Shown: positions 48,800 through 59,299 of the stretch, in pieces | How positions within the stretch are numbered: the stretch's first letter is position 1 | Layout: every line of letters starts with the position of its first letter | NCBI GenBank assembly: GCA_026874595.1 | Contig: CM049320.1 | Location: 52,092,714-52,156,713 of the forward strand | DNA length: 64,000 nt | Origin: Sipunculus nudus | Lineage: Eukaryota; Annelida; Sipuncula; Golfingiida; Sipunculidae | Reading direction: 5' to 3' | Made by a program: the position numbers and the translations under genes | The notes under the pieces: model-generated | The model's database searches: none | The model's input: only the letters and a program-made list of their open reading frames with translations | Told to the model about the DNA's origin: nothing

Positions 48800-49940
48800 C
48801 TTCAAGGCCACACCAACAGAGAAAAAATCAAGCGTTCTAGGGATTCTTGGACCAGAACTATGAAGTGATTTTTATATGAAAAATTGAAGTGTGGAGAAAT
48901 AATATGATGATTTTTATTAGCTTGTACTAATGGTTCGACAGTTCTCAATATGCTTCAAAAGAAAAGGTTATATCCATTGATAATAGCTATAACAGCTTCA
49001 TACCAGAAATAAAATTGTTGATTCCCGTGCAACCCGCAAGTCATTTTCGGGCCCACAGCCCACCCCAACGGAAGCAAAATTATTTGTTTCGATTTTTTAG
49101 TAGACGTTTTACCGATTCTGAGCTCCATGCGGTAGATCATGTCTCAATGAAATTATGAAAATTTCGGAAGGATTCCTTTTTGTTATGATGTGCCTTCACT
49201 TGTTTGGCAAAACATTTATGTTTACTTAAAAATAATATTTATTTGTTAGAAAATGGCTATACAACGAGAGAATTTAACCATATGTATATATATTCTGTTT
49301 ATTCTGAAATTTATAAAGAAAATTTACAAGGAAAGTAAAAAAACGCCCTACTGTAATAATTCTGAAAAAGTGCCTGAAAAAAAATCTTTTTTTTTAGCTT
49401 AAAAATTATTTCCACAACTTTAATAAACAATGTTTTAATTCAAGTAATTGAGAGAGGAGACATAAATCTGTGATAACTATAACAGCGGCGATTCCCTAGA
49501 AAATAGTTATTTGTTGTGGCCTTACTATGGTTGTTTACGGTCGGCTTGAGCTTCGCCGAGAATATAAAGCAGTGACGATCAGGGCTGGTTATTAATTAAA
49601 GTATCCTCTTTCGAGGATATGTCTAACCGCTCTAGTAAAAGGACAAGTAATATACGTCTGGGAGTTTTTTTAAATGAATAAATGTACAGTTCATTCCATT
49701 ACTCCTGTCACTAACCTGAATATACGACATATCATTCCTACCCGTTCCTTTCAGTGAGGAAAGCAAATGCAGTTGGGATAAGAAAAGACATGTATGTGAT
49801 TTTCGGATCAGCAGCCAGGCTTAATGGAAATGTCAAGAAATTTTACTTTAGGCCTAACAATGACTGTTTTCTTTATATTATATCGAAGTGTAAGTGTCCT
49901 CGCGTTCTTTGCAATAAAGGCCATTGATTTATTCTTATTG
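48800..49940. other. upstream flank of the beta-lactamase-like gene; no gene recognised
   Basis: AT-rich DNA that should contain this gene's promoter. No convincing core-promoter motif or exon seen. Confidence 0.4.
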
Positions 49941-49943
49941 GAA

Positions 49944-50508
49944 TTGACCTATTCACCACAGCCCAAATGCTCCGCCCTTTTAACCTTACTGTTATAATAA
50001 GCCCCCAAATCGCTCCTACACAGAAGGTCTTCCATGCCCATAGTAGCGAGAGCTTCTTACAACATAATAATGACGTCACAAAAGTCTATGGCGTATGACG
50101 CCTCCTTAACTGACGTCATCAGCCGGTATCGCTGTCCTGCATTGTTGAATTTTTGTGAACTGTGTTGCAATATTTTGAATTGATTGTCTTATACGAAATA
50201 CGTGCCAGGTAAGACATTATTTAATCCATAATCGGAAGAAGGGCTCCTACAACCTATAGACTAGAATTTTTATACTGTCTCCTTTGTATATAAATACCCA
50301 GGAAAACATGCCGACGTGGAACTGGTACAAACAACACATGTTCTGTTTGACAGAGCTCTGTCAAATTATGCAAATTTTGTTTTTGTCGGTTGATTGACGC
50401 TTTACAATGTTTACGGTCATCTGATTGGTTGCTCGTTTGTCCAGTGCTTGTGATTATTCATCGAATGAATATGCGGTTACGGTCACATAGAGTTCATGGG
50501 TTGGTCAA
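49944..50508 (+). mobile_element. non-autonomous TIR element, copy A
   Basis: A 565-bp segment bounded by (AA)TTGACC ... GGTCAA(TT) and similar throughout, in inverted orientation, to 57,180-57,772. Shared internal landmarks are CAGCCCAAATGCTCCGCCC, TTTGACAGAGCTCTGTCAAA (a 20-bp palindrome) and GATTGACGCTTTACAATGTTTA. No transposase. Confidence 0.75.
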
Positions 50509-50817
50509 TTTCGAGGGACGTCTCAGTGAACACTTATATCACTACTTTATCATTCTCAATGAAAAACATGTTCCACAATGACGTAACACATGTAGACGAA
50601 TATCGTCAATGACCAAGACAAATGCATGCGCGGGGATGTCACCTCATTCTTAACAAAATTATAAATATCTTAAAAACTTATCAAAATGATTCGATAAACT
50701 AAAGTTTGTAGCAGACTCGGTACCCCCCCCCCCCCCTTCCGGCTCCTCAAATCTGGCAACGGTTTATTTATCATATTTATCATATTAACACATGCCTGTG
50801 TTTGTTTTATATAATAA

Positions 50818-50857
<40 letters not shown>

Positions 50858-50858
50858 T
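50818..50858. repeat. (AAT)n microsatellite
   Basis: A dozen uninterrupted AAT units. The tyrosine-rich minus-strand frame over it is an artefact. Confidence 0.95.
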
Positions 50859-50949
50859 TTAACTAGATTACGGGTAGCCGACAAGTGATTGCGTGTATCC
50901 GCCGATATCAGAATGGTACGAGTGAAATGAGGCATGCATTGATTGAGTG

Positions 50950-51830
50950 GCACGAGGTAATAGAGTGAGACGTATTGCATATTAGAATGGATGTCTGCCA
51001 CGAAAACATGATTGTAGGTTGCGCAGCCTGTCATTTGAACGAGAAAGCTTATCAAAATGTAAACACATGCAAAATTAATTTCAAGGGGACAAATCAAACC
51101 ACCGGTGAGATAGGGAGTGATTTTCACCCTAGGCAGATGAACAGGTGGATTTCATGCAAAAAATGGTTGTAGGTTTGGCCACAAAATTTGTATAAGCTTT
51201 GGAGCTATGTAGGATCTAAACACATGCAACATTTCAGGGCGATACGCCAAACCAGTCCTGAGATATTAGCATGGATTTCTGAAGCATAAACGTGATTGGA
51301 GGTGGCGCCACTTGTCATATAAACGGCAAATCTATCCAAGATGTATACACATGCAACATTTCAGGCGGATAAGTGAAACCACTGCTAAGATATGAGTGAT
51401 TTTAATCAAACGTACATGAACAGATGAACCCTTTGAAATATATTTTCAGGTGGCGCCCAAAGTTTTGCATATGATAAAGAGCTATGTAATATATATATAC
51501 ACATGCAAAATTTCAGGCCGATACATCAAACCAGTCCTGAGATATAAGTATGGATGTCTCATGTCTGCAGTCTTAACGTGAATGTCGGTGGCGCCACCTT
51601 ATATTTTAACGATAAACCTATCCAAGATGTATAGACATGCAAAATTTCAGGGGGGCAAGTCCAACAGCTGCAGGGATATGAGTGATTTTAACTCAAGGCA
51701 GATGAACAGATGGACGCTGTTCAAAATGGTTGTAGATGGCGCCACCAGTTTTGTATATGATAAAGCAATCCAAGAGCTACATTTATGCAAAATTTCATCC
51801 CGATTGGTCAAACGACTCCAAATATACGTG
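50950..51830. repeat. tandem array of about 140-bp units with GGTGGCGCCACC core
   Basis: About six units. Each carries GTAGGTGGCGCCACC (or a variant), TTGTATATGA, an ACACATGCAAAATTTCAGG block (51,064; 51,221; 51,346; 51,500; 51,634; 51,786) and GAGATATGAGTGAT. Related units occur in both copies of the 2.1-kb repeat (38.5 and 53.7 kb). The core GGTGGCGCCACC is a perfect palindrome. Confidence 0.85.
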
Positions 51831-51987
51831 GGTTTATGTGTGAAAACAGACGCACTGATGAACGCTATGCAGAGAGAAATAGTCAGAGGTCAACCCGTAA
51901 ACACAGCAGTTCACATGTGAACCAATCATAATTCCGAGTTTAATAAAATACCGTCCATTGGCTACGGAGTAGTTCTCCGGAAACCTC

Positions 51988-52014
51988 GGTGGCGGCGGCG
52001 GCGGCGGCGGCGGT
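51988..52014. repeat. (GGC)n microsatellite
   Basis: About eight GGC units in otherwise AT-rich DNA. 51,830-52,640 otherwise has a C tract (52,243-52,257) and no gene. Confidence 0.9.
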
Positions 52015-52642
52015 ACCGGCTGAAAACAGTATCCGCAAAACGCTGTTTTGGAGGATACAATTAACTTATTGCCCACGGGGGATTTCTAGTAATAACGAAA
52101 TTTTGCTTTAAGATTCAGGATAAACATGCACTGAATAAGCAAATTCCTCCATTAAAAGTAATTGAATACCTTTCATCATGCGTTCATTTAGCCGAATATC
52201 GATTATAACCTTCCTGTTTGGTTAAATTGCGCTCATAAGTTCCCCCCCCCCCCCCCTTCAGTGGTCCAGGGTCGAGCAGTCAGAAAAAATCTCGGGCATT
52301 TATGATCCCTCACACAGCATCTTGGCAATCATCCATGACAATGGATGGATACACATAGAACGAGAGATGTACCTTTTACCGATATTAACATATAAATGCA
52401 TATATGGACTCGTCCCTTCTTATATATTGTTAAAAATATTACTTTTGCCAGAGATATTCACCTGTATAGCACTCGTTCTTCAGTAAACTCCCATATGAAT
52501 CTTCCGAACCCGCGCACAATAATCCTATAAACCTCATCCTTTCATGCTGGTTGTGTTCTATGGAACAGATGTTCCAGGAAAGGTGAAAAGAGCTTTAAAT
52601 GGCTAGCGCGCTCATGTTATCTTGCATAAAATACCTATGTAA

Positions 52643-52982
52643 GGCCAAAAAAAATTAAAGGTATGGTTCTCAAGCACCGCCCGTATCAATTTTAACCCCC
52701 CCCGCATCAAACGTTTTGATTTTGATTTTCAACAGAAACTTACCGATTTTGAGCTGCAGCCGCACGGATAATTATTTCAAGTAGATAAAATCATACAATT
52801 TCCTTTGTAATGTAGTGCTTTAGCTTGTTTAGCAAAATAAATCTGTTTTTATCATGTTTTTCCCTTATCATTTGACATTTTTATCCAAACATACAAAAAA
52901 AAAATAAAAATAAAAAACCGCCCGCCCGCATTGATTTCTGAAAAAAAGTGCCTGAGAACCATACCTTTTTTTTGTTTTGGCC
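52643..52982. mobile_element. MITE copy 2, PIF/Harbinger-like, with TAA target duplication
   Basis: A 340-bp element with termini GGCCAAAA ... TTTTGGCC. The inner inverted repeats are GGTATGGTTCTCAAGCAC and GTGCCTGAGAACCATACC. It is flanked by TAA on both sides (52,640-52,642 and 52,983-52,985). A 3-bp TWA target site and GGCC-type ends fit the PIF/Harbinger superfamily. Copy 1 is at 2,759-3,099 in the same orientation. Confidence 0.8.
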
Positions 52983-53920
52983 TAATATAATATTTTATTT
53001 TCGACTTGTATAGTTAAATGATACTTATGTATGAATGTCATCTCATGTATCCATTACCGTATTTATCTGGACTTATACTTACTCATTTATGCTTCAGTTT
53101 TATATGTTTTATACGCCATGTTGCTTTATATATGTTTTAAATCAAACTTCGTTTCATATATTAGCAACTCTGTTGTATACTGTGCATCACGTAATTCTGC
53201 TATATATATTTGTTCCTCGATTTTAGCAGTGCTTATACGTCAATTACTATCCTAAGGTTTTCTAATGTTATAGGACCTAAAGACATCGTATTTACTGTAA
53301 TTTTTTATGTATTGTAGGGCCCTTATGTAAACAGATTTTTGTTTTTCTGATACGGCTACTCTGAAAGATGTAATGAATAATAAAAATAAATAAATAAGAG
53401 CGATTTACATATACTTATAAATGAGAAAAAAGTAAACCAACCCTGTCTTATCATAAGAGATTGAGTTTCTGTCTGTGTCTACGGCATGTATATCTCCTTT
53501 CATTTAACAAGACCTACAGGCCTAATGCTAACCTGTGCAATGTGATAAACATCAGGTATAATACTTCCATGATAACAAGCTTGACTATTATTGGAAAAGT
53601 ACTTAATTACTTTTGAAGTATATGTGTGACACTTACATGAATAAAGCAAGTACATTTTGAACACAAATACAAGCACAAATTACACAAACGTCACTCATAA
53701 AATACTGGCATGGGTGTACACATAACAATAATAATTGTAGGTGGCATCACCAGATGTGTGTATGAGAGAGCCATCGAAGATGTGTGGACAAACAGAATTT
53801 CAGGCACATACTTCAGATCACGATTCAGTTATGTGCACAGATGCATGAAACCAAACAAAAACAATTGTAGGTGGCGCCACAAGTCTTGTATACGCCGCCA
53901 CTATTCAAGACATATAGATA

Positions 53921-55316
53921 CACTCTTAGACATGGCTGTAGTTTCACGGTAGTCTACCGTGTTTCTTTCACGGTAGTACCGTCATTTCACGGCCCGGCCG
54001 TATTTTACTCGATTAACGGTAGACTACCGTGAACTGAGCTAGTGCTGGCGTCTTATCATGCCTTGTGCCCATCTGGTCACCCCAGAGCACGTGCGTTTCC
54101 TTTGTTAACATCCGGGTATTTTTCGGTTTTTCACCGCCGTCTTTGACTTTTCAAGCAGCTCACAGAGGCGAACAATCTCGAATAATCCCCCATGTTTTCG
54201 GTGAGTTAGCCTTTATGCCTTGTTTCGCAAACTACTTTAGAAATCTTTAATTAGCACGTATTATATATATTTCTTTGGTAAATTTAGTTTTTGTACGAAA
54301 ACTGGGTTCTCCTAATCTCGCCATCCCTGGTTTGGTGGTATCACTGTCCGTCCTGTTGTTTTGTATATTGTGTGTAAAACAGTGTATTGATATATAGTTA
54401 ATATATTGTAGATATACCGGACCCGCGTGTGAATCACATATTGGCTTACATAATTTTCCACTTTAAATACACCCCTTTTATATCATCATGTAACACCACT
54501 GCTGTACATACCTGTTTTAATTTTTTTATTTTTCATCTCATGTGGAATAACATGTGTGCCATTTATGTGTGATTTAAATGAATATTCAGATTATTTGAGA
54601 AATACAGCCTGCATTTTTGTTTAAGTATTTTAGTGTCTCATTGAAAATATCCAAGTTAATCCTATTTATTTATATCTCAATACATAATGTATATATCATA
54701 TACATATATATATATATATATATCATATTTCAGACACACAAATCATGTTTATGTACTGATCCTTTTTGTATTTTCTCTGTTTCATATTATGAGTTTGACC
54801 AAAAGCAGGGAAATCAACAATTACAGTCAGCACCGACCCGATGAATAATACGAAACGAAATTACCACTTGTATTAAAAATTGGCATCTTGGACTTACATA
54901 TATATATATTTATATATATATGATGGTATAATCGCGTATAATTTGAAAAGGCTGATTGTGAAAAACACGTGAGTTCATCAACACAATGACTGTATGATTG
55001 ACACGAGGAATCAGAGGGCATTTTTTATTTAAAATTGCAAAATGCATTATCATATTAGTACCAGTACCAGAAATATAATATTTGTATAATAATAATAATA
55101 ATAATAACCACAAAAATATTACAGAGAATACCGTGAAAATACGGTATTCTACCGTAATTTGACCCGATACCGTAGTTCTCAAAGTACGGTTGTCTACCGT
55201 GATTTTACATCCTACCGTCATCTGCAGATTACGGCCTACCGTTTTTCTACGGTAGACTACCGGCAGCGACGGATGCCGGTTAACTACCGTAAACTTACGG
55301 CGCATGTCTAAGAGTG
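53921..55316. mobile_element. 1.4-kb TIR element with TA target duplication and palindromic subterminal repeats
   Basis: Ends CACTCTTAGACATG and CATGTCTAAGAGTG are perfect 14-bp inverted repeats, flanked by TA (53,919-53,920; 55,317-55,318). Just inside each end lie many copies of ACGGTAG/CTACCGT, often as the palindrome ACGGTAGTCTACCGT-like (53,947-54,032; 55,122-55,302). The interior has no transposase-like frame. A TA target suggests the Tc1/mariner-IS630 group or another TA-targeting superfamily, but the termini are not ones I recognise. Confidence 0.85.
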
Positions 55317-55574
55317 TATGCACAAAGTCAGCCTGATATATCAAGAGAATAGAAGAGAAAGAGAAAGAAGCAGGGACATACACCTGTGTGCGAGAAAGCC
55401 ATAAAAGATGGATGAACATGCCAACATTTCAGGCCGATCCATCAAACTTATCTTATTTTGAGTTAGGTCCACTTAGCTGACCAAGCTCAGCTGAGGAAGA
55501 CAGAGTGTAAGATTTAGCATGATAACCTGTATATTCTTGTTATTTCATGTCAGACTAAATGAGTTCAATGAGCT

Positions 55575-55576
<2 letters not shown>

Positions 55577-55616
<40 letters not shown>
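55577..55616. repeat. (TC)n microsatellite
   Basis: About 20 TC units with one interruption. Just after it a 40-bp segment with TTTTAATCATTATT is duplicated (55,650 and 55,697). Confidence 0.9.
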
Positions 55617-55620
<4 letters not shown>

Positions 55621-57179
55621 GCAGCTTTTCTCAATAATATGGATATTTTAATCATTATTATAATTTTACTGATTTTGTGATCTTGTAGGAAAAAGTAATT
55701 TTAATCATTATTGTAATTTTACTGATTTTATGAATTTAATCTTTCCTTCATTCAAACCTCTGCATTGCCGCGTGACAGTTCACACATAACAAGCCTTTGT
55801 TCCATGATGTCAGGGAACTGACTGCATAAACTCCTGTAGCAATGGTCACTGGCCCCCTTGTCTGTACAGGCTTGGTCCTATACTGTTAATCTCATCGGGG
55901 TTAACATTAATGGGGCGAGCATGATGTTCGGCCAGCCAAGAGCACATACAGACAGATGATATCACGATATAGATAATGTATAATTACACTGTATGTGGAC
56001 TTTGACCTTGGAGTATAATCAACAAACTGCCACTTCATTTGATTGGCCAGTATACGGGGTGACGTTCACCGTACCCCATTGACCAATTGAGTGAATGGGG
56101 TGACGTGATTGATTGTATTCCAATGAGTGAGTGAGATTAAAAAAGCCAGGGCATGATTTTGTGTGGTACAGATTCCTTTTGGCCACTTTGCACTGAGGAC
56201 AATTTTAAGTATTGACATTTTTATACTATATATATTGGATGCTACTGAAGAATAAAAATGGTCACCGAGTTGCCGAATTTTTCTGTTGTGGCTGTGTGCC
56301 ACAAATGCCACAAACTTGTTTTAGCGAGAATGTGAGTTGTTGAAATGCAAAGTTTAGCTAAAGTAACAGAAATTTACAAGATGCCCCCTAAGTCCATTGT
56401 GGCAAAGTGCAAGGTGTAGCTAACGCGCTGAGTGAATTCCTCACCTGTACCTGGCTGCACTTACTGAACTCCCGATCTGTTGCCTAAGATAATACAGTTG
56501 GCAGTCTGCCAAAGCTATAAATAGATACAGGCTGAAACTTGGCGCTTTGCCAAATCTGAAATAGAGAGCTCACTCTGTTACTGCATTAATACTAATACAT
56601 TTATAATAACTGCATTTTTTTTTTACCAAAGTATCTCACAGTCCTTTCATTGTTAAAGGTCTAATAATTCAGCCGAAATCATTTAGGGCCTACATAAGCT
56701 TGATATAGGACACCTTAAAATTTGTGTAACAGAATTTGAAACAACAGTTTTGCAAAAAAGACTATTGCAACCTTCATTTCGATATAGGCTTACTCGGCCA
56801 TAAGACCAAATTCAGCTTTCTATGACTCAACCAAAATCAATGAACCCGTTCTACTCTTAGGGGAGAACCCTACCCTAGGATAATTCTTATGAAAAAAAAA
56901 TGAAACAATTTGGCTTGACATTTTTTTTTAATTTAATGTAGAAGCTGATACAAGCTAAAAGTGCTAGTTTTTTTTACCGTAAAAACAGGTCAATACAGGT
57001 GATGCCACAAATACCTCAATTTCAAATATGATTCATGTGACCCATATTTGCATATAATTTGGTGAAGCTAGCTCCTGCTGTTTCTGCGATTATGTTAGTA
57101 TACGTACTTGGCCAAATGACTAAGTTCAAATTCCTGTAACTCGGCCAAAATCCACCGAACCCGTACAATTTGAATACAA

Positions 57180-57772
57180 TTGACCTACCCATGAACTCTA
57201 TGCGACCTTAATCGCATATTCATTCAATGAGTAAACATAAGCATGGGACTAATGAGCAGCCAATCAGGTGACCTTAAACATTGTAAAGCGTCAATCATCT
57301 GACAAAAACAAACTTTTGCATAATTTGACAGAGCTCTGTCAAACAGAACACGTATAAGACTGTAAATACTACCAGTACCCATATCGGCATGTTTTCCGGG
57401 GTATTTTATTATACGAAGGAGACAGTATTTATAAAAAGTTTCTAGGCTATAGGTTGCGGGAGCCATTCTTCCGACTACCGAGTGAATAATAATGTCTTAC
57501 CTGGCACATAATTCGTATGGGACAAATAATCCAATATATATTGCAACACAGTTCATATATTACCGCGATATAGTAAACAATGGTCAGGTGATACCAGTTG
57601 ATGACGTCAGTCAATACGACGTCATGCGCCATCGCCCTTGGTGACGTCATTATTGTTATAATCAGCTCTCGCTACCATGGGCATGGAAGTCCATATGTAT
57701 AGGAGCGTTTTGGGGGTTCATTATAATATGAGTTAAAAGGGCGGAGCATTTGGGCTGTGGTGGATAGGTCAA
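57180..57772 (-). mobile_element. non-autonomous TIR element, copy B (inverted)
   Basis: 593 bp bounded by TTGACCTA ... TAGGTCAA, inverted relative to copy A at 49,944-50,508. It interrupts the 2.1-kb repeat between ACAATTTGAATACAA and CGTCTCTGGGATC. The corresponding uninterrupted site is about 40,220-40,250. Target duplication length is not resolved. Confidence 0.75.
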
Positions 57773-58189
57773 TCGTCTCTGGGATCATTTCTGTGAAAAA
57801 AATGAATGTGGCGGAATGATTTCAGAGACTTTTGAAGGTTTTCTAGCTTTCCCCCGTAAAATGAAAGTATATGCAGGTGGTGCCACAAAAAGCTCGATCC
57901 CAAATTTGACATGGGACTGATTTTGGCATGCTATAGCGCATGTTTTTCCTGAGAAAAGTATGGGTAAATGTACTGATGACCAACAAATCTCCCGTACGAA
58001 AATGGTCGATGCAGGTGGTGCTACTAATACCTCAATTTTAACTAGAGGACCTGTTTTTTGTGACACAAAAACAACTATTTGTGTCCCCTGACTGCGGGCC
58101 TCACTTTCCATAAATTGAGGGGAAATAGTGGACCTCTTCAAAAGTTTGGTGTTAACTTAAATCCTGGATTTCCAAAGATTTGACCTTGT

Positions 58190-58930
58190 ATGATGATGAT
58201 CAAGGTTACCAGGTTATGAACTGATCTAAGAATTTACTCTGGGTGATTTGACCTCGAATACCTAGTTTTCGAACTCCTAAAGGGACCCGATTAAAACAGT
58301 TAGTGTTTCAAATTAAAAAATATATATATGTGCGTTACTTGGTTCACGAATAATTCTGTTTCGACCTATTTCACCATGAAGTTGGTCAAGATCATAAGTT
58401 TTCGTACTTGTCGGAGATTTTGGTAGAGACATTTCACGAGTTGAATTTCATGAAAATATATCGTGGTTCAAAAGTTATAGCGTTCAAAATAATTTCTAAC
58501 CTTGCTGATTTGACCTTGAAGATCCAGGTTACGGTCACCTGTTTTAGAGCACCTAAAAGAATTTGATTTAAACAATGTGTTTTAAATTTGACCTTATTGA
58601 TGAAGGTCAAGCTCACCGTTTTCGAACTCCTAAGAGATATTGGTAAAAAATTAACTTTAAAATTCCATAAAAAAGTTTGAGTCGTTCAGAAGTTAGCGCG
58701 TTTACAAGTTATGACACCGACCACCGATTTGACCTTGATGTTGAAGGTCAAGGTCACCGATTTTAAAACTTGTCCGAGATTTTGGTAGAGACATTTCATG
58801 AGTTGAATTTCATGAATATATATCAAGTGGTTCAAAGTTATAATGGTCACAAATAATTTCGAAACTGGCCGATCTGGTCACCAGTTTTCAAGCTCCTCAA
58901 ATAACTGGATTCATACATTGTTTCAAATTT
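58190..58930. repeat. diverged repeats of about 360 bp rich in TGACCTTG/AAGGTCA
   Basis: CATTTCACGAGTTGAATTTC (58,431) recurs as CATTTCATGAGTTGAATTTC (58,791). Units contain ATTTGACCTTGA and AAGGTCAAGGTCACCG, inverted and direct arrangements of the AGGTCA half-site. No gene here. Confidence 0.7.
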
Positions 58931-59299
58931 TAGGAGGAAAATGCGATACTGGCAATGATAGTTCCTGCCGTTTCTGAGATGGTAATTTTAGTGTGCTTAT
59001 TAGGCCAAATGACTCGGTTCAAATTCCTATAACTCTGCCGAAATTCACCAAAACCATTTGAACAAACTCGATAAAACTTTATATATTTTTTTAGCACTTT
59101 CTCTGTAAGATCTAAGTCAATGCAGATAGTAAAAAAAAAATAAATTAAATCCGGCATTTTTTTTCAATGACTTTTTTCTGCATAAAGTTAGTAATTCTAA
59201 TTCCAGCGGTTTTTGAGATAGTATGGGTTAAGGTACGGACGATGGTCAAAGCCAAGTCACACAAGCCCAATGGTTCGCTCAGAGATGGAAGTGGATCCG

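Larger units (their letters stand above)
53505..57900. repeat. second copy of the 2.1-kb interspersed repeat, disrupted by two insertions
   Basis: Blocks line up in order with 38,370-40,440 once 53,921-55,316 and 57,180-57,772 are removed. The remaining length, about 2.4 kb, is close to the uninterrupted copy. A further partial copy of its end may be present at 58,930-59,200. Confidence 0.75.
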
